Assembly (NCBI RefSeq): GCF_017309585.1
Contig: NZ_CP071321.1
Location: forward strand, 4,360,001-4,424,000
Reading direction: 5' to 3'
Origin: Nitrogeniibacter aestuarii
Lineage (GTDB): Bacteria > Pseudomonadota > Gammaproteobacteria > Burkholderiales > Rhodocyclaceae
DNA: 64,000 nucleotides
The translations under genes were made by a program, and so were the position numbers. Shown piece after piece: positions 1-8,401 of this stretch (position 1 is its first letter; the number at the start of each line of letters is the position of its first letter). The notes beneath the pieces are model-generated. The model did no database searches. It saw nothing but the letters and a program-made list of their open reading frames with translations, and was not told the DNA's origin.

Positions 1-454
1 CATCGCCCACCCCGCCGGTGAAGCGGAAACGGAGACCGCGCCAGCTGGTGTTGTGGGCACGGAAGCGCATGGCCTTGGAAATCATCCACGGCAACAGCGC
101 CAGAAACAGGAGGGTGACCAGCAGGTTGAGAATCGGGTTGAACTCGGCCGCGATGTTGGCCACGACCAGCACGGCGGCCACCAGCAGGCGGCCCTTGAGG
201 ATGTTCACCGGGTCCGCGTGATACTCGAAGGGCGACAGATCGAGCACCGTGTTGTTGAGAAAGTAACGCTCTCGGCGCACTTTGGCCCAGGCAGAGTAGA
301 TGCCCAGGGTGACGATCGACAACACCACATTGACGATCCAGATCTTGAAATATTCACCGCCGGAGCCGGTGAAACTGAGGGGCAGTTCATCCTGAACGGC
401 CGTGTTCGCGCCCATGACGGGCAGCGTCTGATTGGTATCCATCGACAAATCCAT
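1..454 (-). CDS. DUF898 (YjgN-like) membrane protein, 3' end cut by window edge
   Basis: The minus-strand frame opens with ATG at 454 and runs without a stop to base 1, so only the first 151 codons are present. After a short polar N-terminus the protein reads FTGSGGEYFKIWIVN, a hydrophobic stretch (NVVLSIVTLGIYSAWAKVRRERYF) and then FLNNTVL, the usual opening of DUF898/YjgN membrane proteins. Two further hydrophobic segments follow (around residues 78-90 and 97-112), then an RFRAHNTSWRGLRFRF-type motif typical of the family. Function is unknown; the family is integral to the inner membrane. It lies 132 bp downstream of gshB on the same strand and could be read through from that operon. A second in-frame ATG sits at 442. 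Confidence 0.75.
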   Translation of the reverse strand, partial: MDLSMDTNQTLPVMGANTAVQDELPLSFTGSGGEYFKIWIVNVVLSIVTLGIYSAWAKVRRERYFLNNTVLDLSPFEYHADPVNILKGRLLVAAVLVVANIAAEFNPILNLLVTLLFLALLPWMISKAMRFRAHNTSWRGLRFRFTGGVGD

Positions 455-586
455 TGTTTTTATGTGTGCCTGAGCAGGGCTGTTTCCGGCGTGCGTAACG
501 CAGGTTGCGCGCGCAGCCAAGACCCTATCACAGGGATGCCGATGGAATTCAGCCTTCTGTCACACTTAGGCCGCCGTTGGCGACGC

Positions 587-1522
587 TCAAGCCCCTTCGA
601 GCGCTTCGACCACCTTGTCGGCCACCCGGTAGCCTTGCTGATCGTGAATCTCGACCATGCAGGTGGGGCTGGTCACATTCACCTCGGTGAGGTGTCCGCC
701 GATCACATCGAGCCCGACGATCAGCAGGCCGCGCGACCACAGGGTGGGCGCCAGCGTCTCGGCGATTTCACGCTCCCGGTCGGTCAGCGGCATGGCCACA
801 CCCCGGCCACCCGCGGCCAGATTGCCACGCGTCTCGCCCGCCTTGGGGATGCGCGCCAGGCTGTAGGGAATGACCTGACCGCCGATGATGAGCACGCGCT
901 TGTCGCCGTCAACGATCTGCGGCAGGTACTTCTGCGCCATGATCGTGCGCCCACCCATGTCGGTGAGCATTTCGATGATGGCGTTGCGGTTCGGATCATC
1001 CGCACGCACGCGGAAGATGCCGGTGCCGCCCATGCCGTCCAGCGGCTTGAGGATGGCGTCCCCCATGTCGTCGATGAAGGCGTTCAGGTCGTCGGCGGCA
1101 CGGGCAATGAGAGTGGGTGCAGTGAACTGGGCAAACTCGGTGATGGCGATCTTTTCGGAATGGTCGCGTACCGAGCGCGGGTTGTTCCAGACCTTGACGC
1201 CGGCCGTCACGGCGCGCTCAAGCAACCAGGTGGCCGTAATGTATTCGAAGTCGAACGGCGGGTCCTGGCGCATGAGCACCGCATCGAACGCACCCAACGG
1301 CTCGGTCGTGGTCTCGCCCGGCGCATACCAGGCGTTGTTGTCGTCCGACACGGTGATGGCTTGCGCACGCGCCATCACCTGCCCCTCCCGCCACATCAGG
1401 TCAGGCCTCATGATGGCGTGGATGCTGTGCCCGCGCGCCTGAGCGGCACGCATGATGGCGATGCTCGAATCCTTGTAGGCCTTCAGGCCGGGCAGGGGGT
1501 CAAGAATGAAGGCCAGACGCAT
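587..1522 (-). CDS. gshB: Glutathione synthetase (ATP-grasp)
   Basis: GshB joins gamma-glutamylcysteine and glycine with ATP, the second step of glutathione synthesis, in the cytosol. The 311-residue length from ATG 1522 fits the usual ~315. It starts MRLAFILDPLPGLKAYKDSS, the family N-terminus. The middle carries the ATP-grasp signature DAILKPLDGMGGTGIFRV and VLIIGGQVIPYSLARIP, and the C-terminal part has GLDVIGGHLTEVNVTSPT, the metal and nucleotide-binding end. The open frame extends upstream to 1984, but that extension is Arg/Pro/His-rich shadow sequence. ATG 1522 overlaps the stop of the small membrane protein by one base (TGATG), which fixes the start and indicates translational coupling in a gshA-orf-gshB operon. 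Confidence 0.96.
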   Translation of the reverse strand: MRLAFILDPLPGLKAYKDSSIAIMRAAQARGHSIHAIMRPDLMWREGQVMARAQAITVSDDNNAWYAPGETTTEPLGAFDAVLMRQDPPFDFEYITATWLLERAVTAGVKVWNNPRSVRDHSEKIAITEFAQFTAPTLIARAADDLNAFIDDMGDAILKPLDGMGGTGIFRVRADDPNRNAIIEMLTDMGGRTIMAQKYLPQIVDGDKRVLIIGGQVIPYSLARIPKAGETRGNLAAGGRGVAMPLTDREREIAETLAPTLWSRGLLIVGLDVIGGHLTEVNVTSPTCMVEIHDQQGYRVADKVVEALEGA

Positions 1523-1776
1523 CAGGAGTTCTCGTGTTGAGCAGGGTCGATCAGGGGCGGGCGCAAGGTGACATAGACCCGGCGCGCCACGTAAAAACCG
1601 ATGGCGGCCACGATGAGCCCCACCGGTAATACCACCACCGCGCTGGCCATGGGCATCATCTGCGCCTCGGTGGTGGATGCAGTCAGCGAAAGCGCCCCGA
1701 TCAGCAGGACGGCGCTGGTGATGGCGCCACCGATCATGGCCATCAGCAGCGCCAGGGGCGCCGGCCAACGGGTCAT
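1522..1776 (-). CDS. Small two-helix membrane protein between gshA and gshB
   Basis: This is an 84-residue protein with two strongly hydrophobic helices, roughly residues 6-32 (LALLMAMIGGAITSAVLLIG) and 44-66 (ASAVVVLPVGLIVAAIGFYV), followed by a basic ARRVYVTLRPP tail. It is probably a small inner-membrane protein with both ends in the cytosol. I do not recognise a named family. Its ATG overlaps the gshA stop by four bases (ATGA at 1773-1776) and its stop overlaps the gshB start, so all three genes are translationally coupled. That makes it very likely real despite its size and ties it to glutathione synthesis, perhaps as an assembly or transport accessory; this role is inference from position only. 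Confidence 0.75.
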   Translation of the reverse strand: MTRWPAPLALLMAMIGGAITSAVLLIGALSLTASTTEAQMMPMASAVVVLPVGLIVAAIGFYVARRVYVTLRPPLIDPAQHENS

Positions 1777-3071
1777 GCCGCGACCTGTTCCAGCGAGGTG
1801 CTCGCCGTCTCCTCGATTTCAACGGCGGCAGCCAGCAAGGCCAGTCGGGCGACGACGCCATAGGCGTAGAAGCGGTTGGGCGGCGCATCCGGCCCCTGGG
1901 CTGCATCCGGCAGGGTGCAGCAGGTATCGAAGGCCAGCGGTTTGAAGTGCATGCCCGGGGCGTTGAGGTTCTCATCACGGCCACGCTCGGTGTGGACGCG
2001 GTAGAAACCGCCCACCACGTAGTGATCCATCATGTAGACCACCGGTTCGGCCACCGCATCGTTGCAGGTCTCGAAGGTGTGCACGCCTTCCTGGATGATC
2101 ACTTCCTGCACTTGCAGGCCTTCCTTGATCACCGACATCTTGTTGCGCTGACGTCGGTTGAGACCTTGCACCTCGGAGGCATCCTTGACCGTCATCACGC
2201 CCATGCCATAGGTGCCAGCGTCGGCCTTGACGACCACAAAGGGCTCGTCGGACACACCGTATTCCTTGTACTTGGCGCGAATCCGCGTCAGCAGGGCATC
2301 GACCTGACTCGCCAGGCACTCTTCACCCGTGCGCTCCTTGAAGTTGATCTGCCCGCACACGCCGTATTCCGGGTTGATTCGCCACGGGTCGATGCCGATC
2401 ACCTGCGCGAAATCGTTCGCGATGCGCGAATAGGCCGCCGCGTGATTGGACTTGCGACGCGAATGCCAGCCGGCGTGCAGCGGCGGGATCAGCCACTGGC
2501 CGTCCAGATTGCGCAAGACCTCGGGCACACCCGCCGACAGATCGTTGTTGAGCAGTACCGCGCAGGGGTCGAACCCCTTGACGCCCAGTCGGCTGCCATG
2601 GCGCTCGAGCGGTTCAAGAGTGAGCGAGGAGCCATTGTCGAGCTCCAGCGTGGTCACCTCGGTCACCTCGGGCGACAGGCTGCCCAGTCGCACTTCCAGC
2701 CCCGTCAGCCGCAGGATCGACACCAGTTGCGCCACGTTCTGCAGATAGAACTGGTTGCGGGTGTGATTCTCCGGGATGAGCAGCAGGCGCCGGGCATCGG
2801 GGCAGATGCGCTCGATGGCGGCCTGGGCTGCCTGCACGCACAGGGGCAGGAACGAGTCGTTCAGGTTGTTGAAGCCGCCCGGAAACAGATTCAGGTCAAC
2901 CGGCGCCAGCTTGAAGCCGGAGTTACGCAAGTCGGTCGAGCCATAGAACGGCGGACGCGTGTCCAGCCACTGGCTGCGGAACCATTGTTCGATTTCGGTG
3001 CGGTTGTCCAGAAAAGCGCGCTCGAGTTCGAGCAGCGGACCGGTCAGCGCCGTGGTCAGGTGGGGAACCAT
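1773..3071 (-). CDS. gshA: Glutamate-cysteine ligase (proteobacterial GshA type)
   Basis: This is the first enzyme of glutathione synthesis, forming gamma-glutamylcysteine from glutamate, cysteine and ATP. From ATG 3071 it is 432 residues, matching the beta/gammaproteobacterial ATP-grasp-like GshA family rather than the E. coli type. Recognisable stretches are FRSQWLDTRPPFYGSTDLRN near the N-terminus, VDLNLFPGGFNNL, and VVVKADAGTYGMGVMTVKD (ATP binding) near residue 280. The frame is open to 3212, but the upstream residues are not protein-like. A good AAGGAG lies ten bases before ATG 3071. It is first in the gshA-orf-gshB operon, with a four-base overlap to the next gene. Confidence 0.95.
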   Translation of the reverse strand: MVPHLTTALTGPLLELERAFLDNRTEIEQWFRSQWLDTRPPFYGSTDLRNSGFKLAPVDLNLFPGGFNNLNDSFLPLCVQAAQAAIERICPDARRLLLIPENHTRNQFYLQNVAQLVSILRLTGLEVRLGSLSPEVTEVTTLELDNGSSLTLEPLERHGSRLGVKGFDPCAVLLNNDLSAGVPEVLRNLDGQWLIPPLHAGWHSRRKSNHAAAYSRIANDFAQVIGIDPWRINPEYGVCGQINFKERTGEECLASQVDALLTRIRAKYKEYGVSDEPFVVVKADAGTYGMGVMTVKDASEVQGLNRRQRNKMSVIKEGLQVQEVIIQEGVHTFETCNDAVAEPVVYMMDHYVVGGFYRVHTERGRDENLNAPGMHFKPLAFDTCCTLPDAAQGPDAPPNRFYAYGVVARLALLAAAVEIEETASTSLEQVAA

Positions 3072-3292
3072 GTTGTTTTTGCTCCTTGTGCCGGCGCGCG
3101 CCGGCGTACACGGGGTTTGCGCAATATTACACCCGATGCCCGGAAGCCTTGCAGCGGGGAAGACCCGGACACGGTATCGAGCCTGTGGCATCAAATATGG
3201 AAAAGCGTTCAATTTCGAGCCGAAGTCACCCCTGCCGGGTGAGCCTCGACTGCTTTAAGAAAACCTTTTTGATATCAAGACCCTGGAAATTC

Positions 3293-3312
3293 ATTGTCGG
3301 AAACACGACAAT
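3293..3312. promoter_or_regulatory. Perfect dyad of NifA-UAS type in the gshA/HhH-gene intergenic region
   Basis: ATTGTCG and CGACAAT form a perfect 7-bp inverted repeat around GAAACA. It contains TGT-N10-ACA, the NifA upstream activator pattern, and its arms TTGTCG/CGACAA are identical to the dyad upstream of iscA-nifU-nifS at 60762-60779. It sits 131 bp before the HhH gene (3444) and 222 bp before gshA (3071, opposite strand). I found no convincing sigma-54 promoter toward 3444. Toward gshA only a weak GG-N10-GC match exists (3121-3134). The rest of the 372-bp intergenic stretch 3072-3443 is AT-rich with no gene. Confidence 0.5.
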
Positions 3313-3443
3313 GCCGACGCCCTAACATGGTGCATATCTCATTGATTCATATTCATTTTTTTGTAAGCAAGACTTGAAATTTCGCCTTAATGCACGATAA
3401 TCCGCGGCCATTCGTAGTCAGGTCGTCAGGAGACGTAGTACCC

Positions 3444-4559
3444 ATGTCCGCACAATTCGCCAGCCTTCCGCTTCCCTTCGCCCAATTCCCCATTGCCCGC
3501 CTTGGCAGCCGCTTCGGCTATCGCTTCGAGGGCGATCAGGTTGAACTCAACGCGGACATCGAATCCGTCAATGGTTACAACGACCTCATGAGCCTTCAGC
3601 TGTGGGCCTGCGACGCTTCCGGTCAACCCGATCGCGCCATCAAGGTCGGCGAATGCGCCGCCGACGCCTTCAACGGTGCCTGGGGCTGGAGCGACGCGCT
3701 GCCGCCGGCCGGCCGCGAAGCACGCACCATGGTGCTGGCCCTGACCGCCAATGGCGAAGTCCAGGACTCCGTCACCCTGCCGAATGCCCAGCAGTTCAGC
3801 CAGCCGCGTCTGGCCGGTTGCAGCGGCTACCGTCTGGAGAATGGCGACGTCGAAATCAGCGTCGAAGCCATCGAGAACCCGCGTGAGAGCGACAACGTCA
3901 GCGGCGACCTCAATGTCGAGCTGTGGGCCCTCGAAGCCCCTTACGCCGGTGGCGCTTTTACCGGCACCCAGATTGCCCAGGTCAATGTCGGCCGTCTCGG
4001 GGGCGAGCAGCGTCTGGACAACCTCAACTGGCACGTGGCTGCCACGCTGCCGACTGAAGGCCGCTGGTACATGACGCTCATGCTGCGCGAGTGGACCGCC
4101 AACGGTTATGTCACCCGCGATTTCGCGGCCTACCCGCAGATTTTCGATGCCGATGCGCGCGATGTGACCGCTCAGCCGGCTGTCCAGACCCCCGCGCCGG
4201 CCGCCAAGGCCCCGGCAACGGCCAAGGCCCCCGTCGCCCCGGCAGCCAAGCCTGAAGCCAAGCCCGCCGCTCGCAAGGCCGAGCCGAAAGCCGAAGCCAA
4301 GCAGCCGGCCGCCAAGCAACCCGCTGCGAAGCCGGTCGCCAAAGCCGAAGTCAAGGCCCGGCCGATGCAGGCCGAAGCCGCTCAGGTGTCCATCAACACC
4401 GCGTCGGAAGCCGAGCTGGCTGCCATCAAGGGGCTGAGCAAGACCGTGGCCAAAGCCATCGTTGCAGGTCGTCCGTACGCGTCGGTCGACGCCCTGGAAG
4501 GCGTGAAGGGTCTGGGCAAGAAGACCCTGGACAAGCTGCGCGCGTCGCTCAAGAAGTAA
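3444..4559 (+). CDS. Two beta-sandwich-like repeats plus C-terminal helix-hairpin-helix domain protein
   Basis: This 371-residue protein of unknown function has three parts. Residues ~15-115 and ~128-250 are related repeats: each begins GYR(F/L)E..GD.VE, contains an LQLWA/VELWA strand and ends in a strand followed by aromatic residues, so they look like a duplicated beta-sandwich domain. Residues ~255-320 are an Ala/Pro/Lys-rich linker. Residues ~325-371 start VSINTASEAELAAIKGLSK and hold a pair of helix-hairpin-helix motifs as in ComEA, a non-specific DNA-binding fold. No signal peptide is evident. ATG 3444 is preceded by CAGGAGA; the longer frame from 3390 lacks a ribosome site. A NifA-type dyad lies upstream. 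Confidence 0.8.
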   Translation: MSAQFASLPLPFAQFPIARLGSRFGYRFEGDQVELNADIESVNGYNDLMSLQLWACDASGQPDRAIKVGECAADAFNGAWGWSDALPPAGREARTMVLALTANGEVQDSVTLPNAQQFSQPRLAGCSGYRLENGDVEISVEAIENPRESDNVSGDLNVELWALEAPYAGGAFTGTQIAQVNVGRLGGEQRLDNLNWHVAATLPTEGRWYMTLMLREWTANGYVTRDFAAYPQIFDADARDVTAQPAVQTPAPAAKAPATAKAPVAPAAKPEAKPAARKAEPKAEAKQPAAKQPAAKPVAKAEVKARPMQAEAAQVSINTASEAELAAIKGLSKTVAKAIVAGRPYASVDALEGVKGLGKKTLDKLRASLKK

Positions 4560-4565
4560 TCGCCC

Positions 4566-6212
4566 TCAGGCGGGCGGCAGCGTGGCGGTGAAGCGCACGC
4601 CGTCGCCCGTGGGCAGATTGGCCGCCGACAGGTGGCCACCGTGGAACCCGGCGATCAGCCGGGCCACAAACAGGCCAAGGCCCAGGTGCGGATTCTCGCC
4701 GCCATCGCCTTTGCGCCCGGATACCATCGAATCGAACAACTTCCCTTCAAGCGCCTCCGGGAGCAGTGTCCCGGTATTGCGTACCGACAGGGTCACACCA
4801 TCCTCGTCCGACGCCAGCTCGATCGTCACCGGCGTGCCTGCGGGTGCGAAATCGACCGCATTCTCGACCAGCTTGTCGAGCATCTGTGCGGCCAGGTCCG
4901 GCGCGCCACGTACCCACAACGGCGCCGCCCCGAGCATCGACTCGATGCGCGCCTCCCCATGCGCCACCCGGTAGCCCTGAATACACTCTGCGACGACCGC
5001 ATGCAGGTCGTAACGCTCGGGCTCCGTGCTGGCAAGCGCCTGCTCCATACGCGTCGCCTCGCTCATGCGCGACAGAATGCGTGTCAGCCGCGCCAGGCCC
5101 GCATGCGCACGCTCGATGTAGGCCTGGGACGAGGCCGGCAAGGGGTCGAGCTGCAGGTTTTCAAGCGACGAGCGCACCACGGCGATGGGTGTGCGCAACT
5201 CGTGCGACAGGCGGCTGGCCATGTTCTCCAGGTAGCCATGGTGTTGAGCCAGTCGCCCCAGCAGACGCGAGAAGCTGCGCGACAGGTCGCCCACCTCATC
5301 GCCGGCACGCGAGGCCGCCGCCAGCTGGCTGATCCGCCCCTGGGCATCGACCGCGCTCTCGGCCTCATCACGCAGCCGGCGAATGCGCCACGACAACCGC
5401 GACGCAAACCCCAGCAACACCAGCGTGGCAATCGCCAACCCGGTCAGACTGAGCAAGGTCAGGCGCTCGATGGCTTCATCACGGACCGAGAGGATGGCAT
5501 GGGTGCTCTCCTCGACCACCACGGCCCCCTCGACCCGGTCACCGACCCACACCGGATGGGCGGCGGCAACCACCACCACATCGCCACTCCCCACAGGGCG
5601 TGTCCAGCTTGCGGTCGCACCGAACAGCGCACTGGCCACGGCCTGTCCCGACGGCGGTGTCACATCGCTCAGCAAGGCCTTGATGTCCGCCTGAGCGCGT
5701 ACCTGACCACCGGTCAGCTTTCGCCACCACCGGGTGATGGGGCCGGGCGGCCGGATCTGGTCCGGATCCACCAGCGCACCACTCATGGCAATCACATCCA
5801 GATCGCGGTCCACAACCCAGATCCGGGCCGTGTTGCGCTCCAGCCCCCGCAGGATGGCGGCCACTTCGCGCGCGCCATCCACGGGCGCAGCGGGGCGGAC
5901 AGGCGGCTCGGCTGCCAGCGGATCGCTGACCCGGTCAGGCATGCTCGAGATACTCAGATCGAGGATTTCCTCGTTCGGGAGAATCGAGTCACTCAGACTC
6001 ACCTGACGCCCGGCGCCATGCGCCGCAAACAACTGGGGGCGCTCGTGCAATGCTGTCGCCACCGCGCGGGCAGTCGCCACCAATGCCGAGCGCTGGCCTT
6101 CGCGCAGAAAACGCGCCATTTCCTCCACGTATTGCAGCCCCACCCAGGGCAGGGCAAGCAACAGCAGAGAGACCAGAGCCAGTTTGGCTCGCAGGCTGAA
6201 TCGGATTCGCAT
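4566..6212 (-). CDS. pdsS: Proteobacterial dedicated sortase system histidine kinase
   Basis: This is a membrane sensor kinase of 548 residues. The N-terminus RIRFSLRAKLALVSLLLLA plus the following hydrophobic residues forms TM1, followed by QYVEEMARFLREGQ as in PdsS proteins. A periplasmic sensor region (about 30-240) precedes TM2 (about 255-280) and a HAMP region. The phospho-acceptor lies in SRLSHELRTPIAVVRSSLEN (His about 335). The ATPase domain has the N box (ENAVDFAPAGTP) and G box (LGLGLFVARLI). The frame can also start at TTG 6248, but ATG 6212 gives the family-like N-terminus. The sortase, VIT/vWA target and cognate regulator are nearby, though the regulator gene is not adjacent. Confidence 0.85.
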   Translation of the reverse strand: MRIRFSLRAKLALVSLLLLALPWVGLQYVEEMARFLREGQRSALVATARAVATALHERPQLFAAHGAGRQVSLSDSILPNEEILDLSISSMPDRVSDPLAAEPPVRPAAPVDGAREVAAILRGLERNTARIWVVDRDLDVIAMSGALVDPDQIRPPGPITRWWRKLTGGQVRAQADIKALLSDVTPPSGQAVASALFGATASWTRPVGSGDVVVVAAAHPVWVGDRVEGAVVVEESTHAILSVRDEAIERLTLLSLTGLAIATLVLLGFASRLSWRIRRLRDEAESAVDAQGRISQLAAASRAGDEVGDLSRSFSRLLGRLAQHHGYLENMASRLSHELRTPIAVVRSSLENLQLDPLPASSQAYIERAHAGLARLTRILSRMSEATRMEQALASTEPERYDLHAVVAECIQGYRVAHGEARIESMLGAAPLWVRGAPDLAAQMLDKLVENAVDFAPAGTPVTIELASDEDGVTLSVRNTGTLLPEALEGKLFDSMVSGRKGDGGENPHLGLGLFVARLIAGFHGGHLSAANLPTGDGVRFTATLPPA

Positions 6213-6444
6213 GGACGCGTGAAGAATGGCCGTGACTCGATCAATCAAGTCTATAACATCGACCCGTTTTCATTCCGGCGCCACAGGACCGACCCTAAAC
6301 GCATGGAATACAGCGATTTTTTTGCAACAAGATGCAGTTGGCGTGGTAAAACATAGCCCAATCGATGCTCGCAATCTGTAGTTACAAATAGAGCGCATCC
6401 ACGACGACACATCGCTCGCGTACGCTTCAGGGGGAAGCCAGGCA

Positions 6445-7614
6445 GTGACAACGTATGCCATTGTATTCAAGGGGGAACTGCGCGAGGGCTTCATTCGCGA
6501 AGCAGTCATGGCCGCGTTCAGGGAGCGCGCCAACCTCAGCGAAAAACAGATTGAACAGATCTTTTCGGGTCGCACGGTCACGCTCAAGAAAGGCCTGACC
6601 CGCGATGCGGCCAAACAGTTCGCCCGCGATCTGCGTGCGATCGGCATGCGCATCATTGCTGCCACCGAAGGCGGCAGTGGCACCGCCCCGGGCGCCCCGC
6701 CCGCACCCGGCACTCATCACATTCTGTTTGCCGGCCGCGTGGCTGACGGATTCGACGCCGAAGCTGTCAAGCTGACGGCCTCCAAACGCCTCAAGTTCAG
6801 CGATCAACAGGCCGACCTGCTGTTTTCCGGCAAAGAGGTGACGATGAAGCGCGGGCTCAGCGAGGACAAGGCCCGCCACTATGCGCAGACCCTGCGCAAG
6901 CTGGGCATGGAGGTCCGCGTCGATCCGCCCCTGCCCACGCTGCCCGAGGAAGACCCCGCCCTTGTCGAGGCCGAAGCCTCGTTGGTCCAGACCCAGCTGG
7001 CGCCGGCCGCACCGTATAACTTCGAAGAGACGTTCCACAGCAGCTCGAGCCTCGAGCCGCTCAACGGCAGCGCGGCAGACGAAGGCGCCATGGCCGGGAT
7101 TCACCCGTCACTGCTCGCACCGGCCCCCGAACCTGTACCCGAGCCCAGATCAGCTGCTGCCGCCAAGGCATCCAGCCACCAGCACGCTGACACGGTGGTG
7201 AATCATGACCTGGTGGCCGCGTATGCGGATGCATTGAACGACCCGGCCGCCGATCCGGAAATCGACGCCCTGCGGGCAGCCCACGACTATCCCGAGCCAC
7301 CCCAGACCATTGCCGCCGGGTTCGACATCGCACCCGAGCCGCAGATGCCGGAGGTCAAGGTCCAGAGCCCGTTCGACCCACCCTCGGAGCCGGTGCCTCC
7401 GGCCCCCGAGACGGTCATGAGCCCGCTGGACGAGCCGGCCCCCTCGCGGCCACCTGCCGCCGCCCGGGGCCGCGCCACCGAATCGGTGATGCCCCCTGAA
7501 GACGATCACGAACTGGAAGAAATTCAGCGTGCCGCCGAAGAAAAACGCAAATGGCTGCTGGCCGGCGGATTCATCGTGCTGGTGGCGGCCGGGGCCGCCT
7601 GGGCTCTGATCTGA
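6445..7614 (+). CDS. Duplicated-domain protein with C-terminal membrane anchor
   Basis: The 389 residues begin with two tandem copies of a ~63-residue module: FKGELREGFIREAVMAAF through ATEGG, then FAGRVADGFDAEAVKLTA through MEVRVD. Each carries a conserved (S/A)GR/KxVTxKxGL core. Similar modules are found at the start of various bacterial membrane proteins of unknown function (from memory). Residues ~180-360 are Pro/Glu-rich and probably disordered. The protein ends with charged KRKW and one helix (LLAGGFIVLVAAGAAWALI), so it looks tail-anchored in the inner membrane. Translation starts at GTG 6445, eight bases after AGGGGGAAG. It sits between the sortase-system kinase and regulator genes, on the opposite strand to both. 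Confidence 0.75.
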   Translation: MTTYAIVFKGELREGFIREAVMAAFRERANLSEKQIEQIFSGRTVTLKKGLTRDAAKQFARDLRAIGMRIIAATEGGSGTAPGAPPAPGTHHILFAGRVADGFDAEAVKLTASKRLKFSDQQADLLFSGKEVTMKRGLSEDKARHYAQTLRKLGMEVRVDPPLPTLPEEDPALVEAEASLVQTQLAPAAPYNFEETFHSSSSLEPLNGSAADEGAMAGIHPSLLAPAPEPVPEPRSAAAAKASSHQHADTVVNHDLVAAYADALNDPAADPEIDALRAAHDYPEPPQTIAAGFDIAPEPQMPEVKVQSPFDPPSEPVPPAPETVMSPLDEPAPSRPPAAARGRATESVMPPEDDHELEEIQRAAEEKRKWLLAGGFIVLVAAGAAWALI

Positions 7615-7632
7615 TCCCGGGGCGCTGACACG

Positions 7633-8328
7633 TCAGGCCCGCGCCTTCCACCGATATCCCGCGCCATACACGCTGTCGATCTGGTCGAACGCCGGGTCGA
7701 TGGCGGCGAACTTCTTGCGAATCCGCTTGATGTGCGAGGTGATGGTGCCGTCGTCCACCACCAGCTTGGCGTCGGACATGAGCTGATCGCGACTTTTCAC
7801 GTGGCCGGGATGCCGCGCCAGGGTGTGGACCATCCAGAATTCGGTGAGCGTGAGCGGTACCGGCTCGCCTTTCCATGAGGCGGTGAGGCGGCTCACGTCT
7901 AGCATCAACTCATCGCGCTCGACGCGGTCCTCCTGCGGGGCGGCGTCGGCCAGCACGTCGAGCCGGCGGAACAGGGCGGCCACCCGTGCCAGCAGGTGGG
8001 GCAGGCTGATGTCCTTGGTCAGGTAGTCGTCTGCGCCCAGGCGCAGGCCGGACACCACATCGAAGTCGCTGTCGCGCGCGGTCAGGAAAATGATGGGCAC
8101 CCGCTGTGACAGGGCCCGGAGTTCCGCGCACAGCGTAAAGCCCCCTTCCGGCTCGTCACCCAGCCCCACGTCGATGATGGCCAGGTCCGGCAGGCGGTCG
8201 CGGAACGCGGCGAGCGCGGCCGGGCGGTCGGCATAGGCCGCCACCTCGTAACCCTGCCGGGCAAAGGCGTCCGAGTAATTGGCGCGGATGGCCGCCTCGT
8301 CTTCCACGATTGCAATGCGTCTTCCCAT
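7633..8328 (-). CDS. pdsR: Proteobacterial dedicated sortase system response regulator
   Basis: This OmpR-family regulator has 231 residues. The receiver domain has the acidic pair in AIVEDEAAIRANY, phospho-acceptor Asp in DLAIIDVGLGD, Thr in IIFLTARDSD and Lys in DDYLTKDISLPHLL. The C-terminal winged helix (about 135-231) includes LTLTEFWMVHTLARHPGHVKS, the recognition helix around GTITSHIKRIRKKF and the wing VYGAGYRWKA. It should be phosphorylated by PdsS and control the divergent sortase-target operon, whose promoter region (8329-8491) carries direct repeats suitable for tandem OmpR-type binding. The start ATG 8328 lacks a strong ribosome site. Confidence 0.92.
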   Translation of the reverse strand: MGRRIAIVEDEAAIRANYSDAFARQGYEVAAYADRPAALAAFRDRLPDLAIIDVGLGDEPEGGFTLCAELRALSQRVPIIFLTARDSDFDVVSGLRLGADDYLTKDISLPHLLARVAALFRRLDVLADAAPQEDRVERDELMLDVSRLTASWKGEPVPLTLTEFWMVHTLARHPGHVKSRDQLMSDAKLVVDDGTITSHIKRIRKKFAAIDPAFDQIDSVYGAGYRWKARA

Positions 8329-8401
8329 GGGGCGCTACTTTAGCACCTCGCCCGGCGCGATCCGCATGCCGGATGCACCTGCCCTTTTTTTGCCATATTT
8401 G

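Noticed and set aside
3119..3134. A sigma-54 promoter for gshA
   Set aside because: Only GG-N10-GC and the TTGC half match; the -24 element is otherwise unlike TGGCAC, so it is not annotated.
3269..3278. TTGATATCAA palindrome upstream of the HhH gene as an FNR site
   Set aside because: FNR needs four bases between TTGAT and ATCAA; here there are none.
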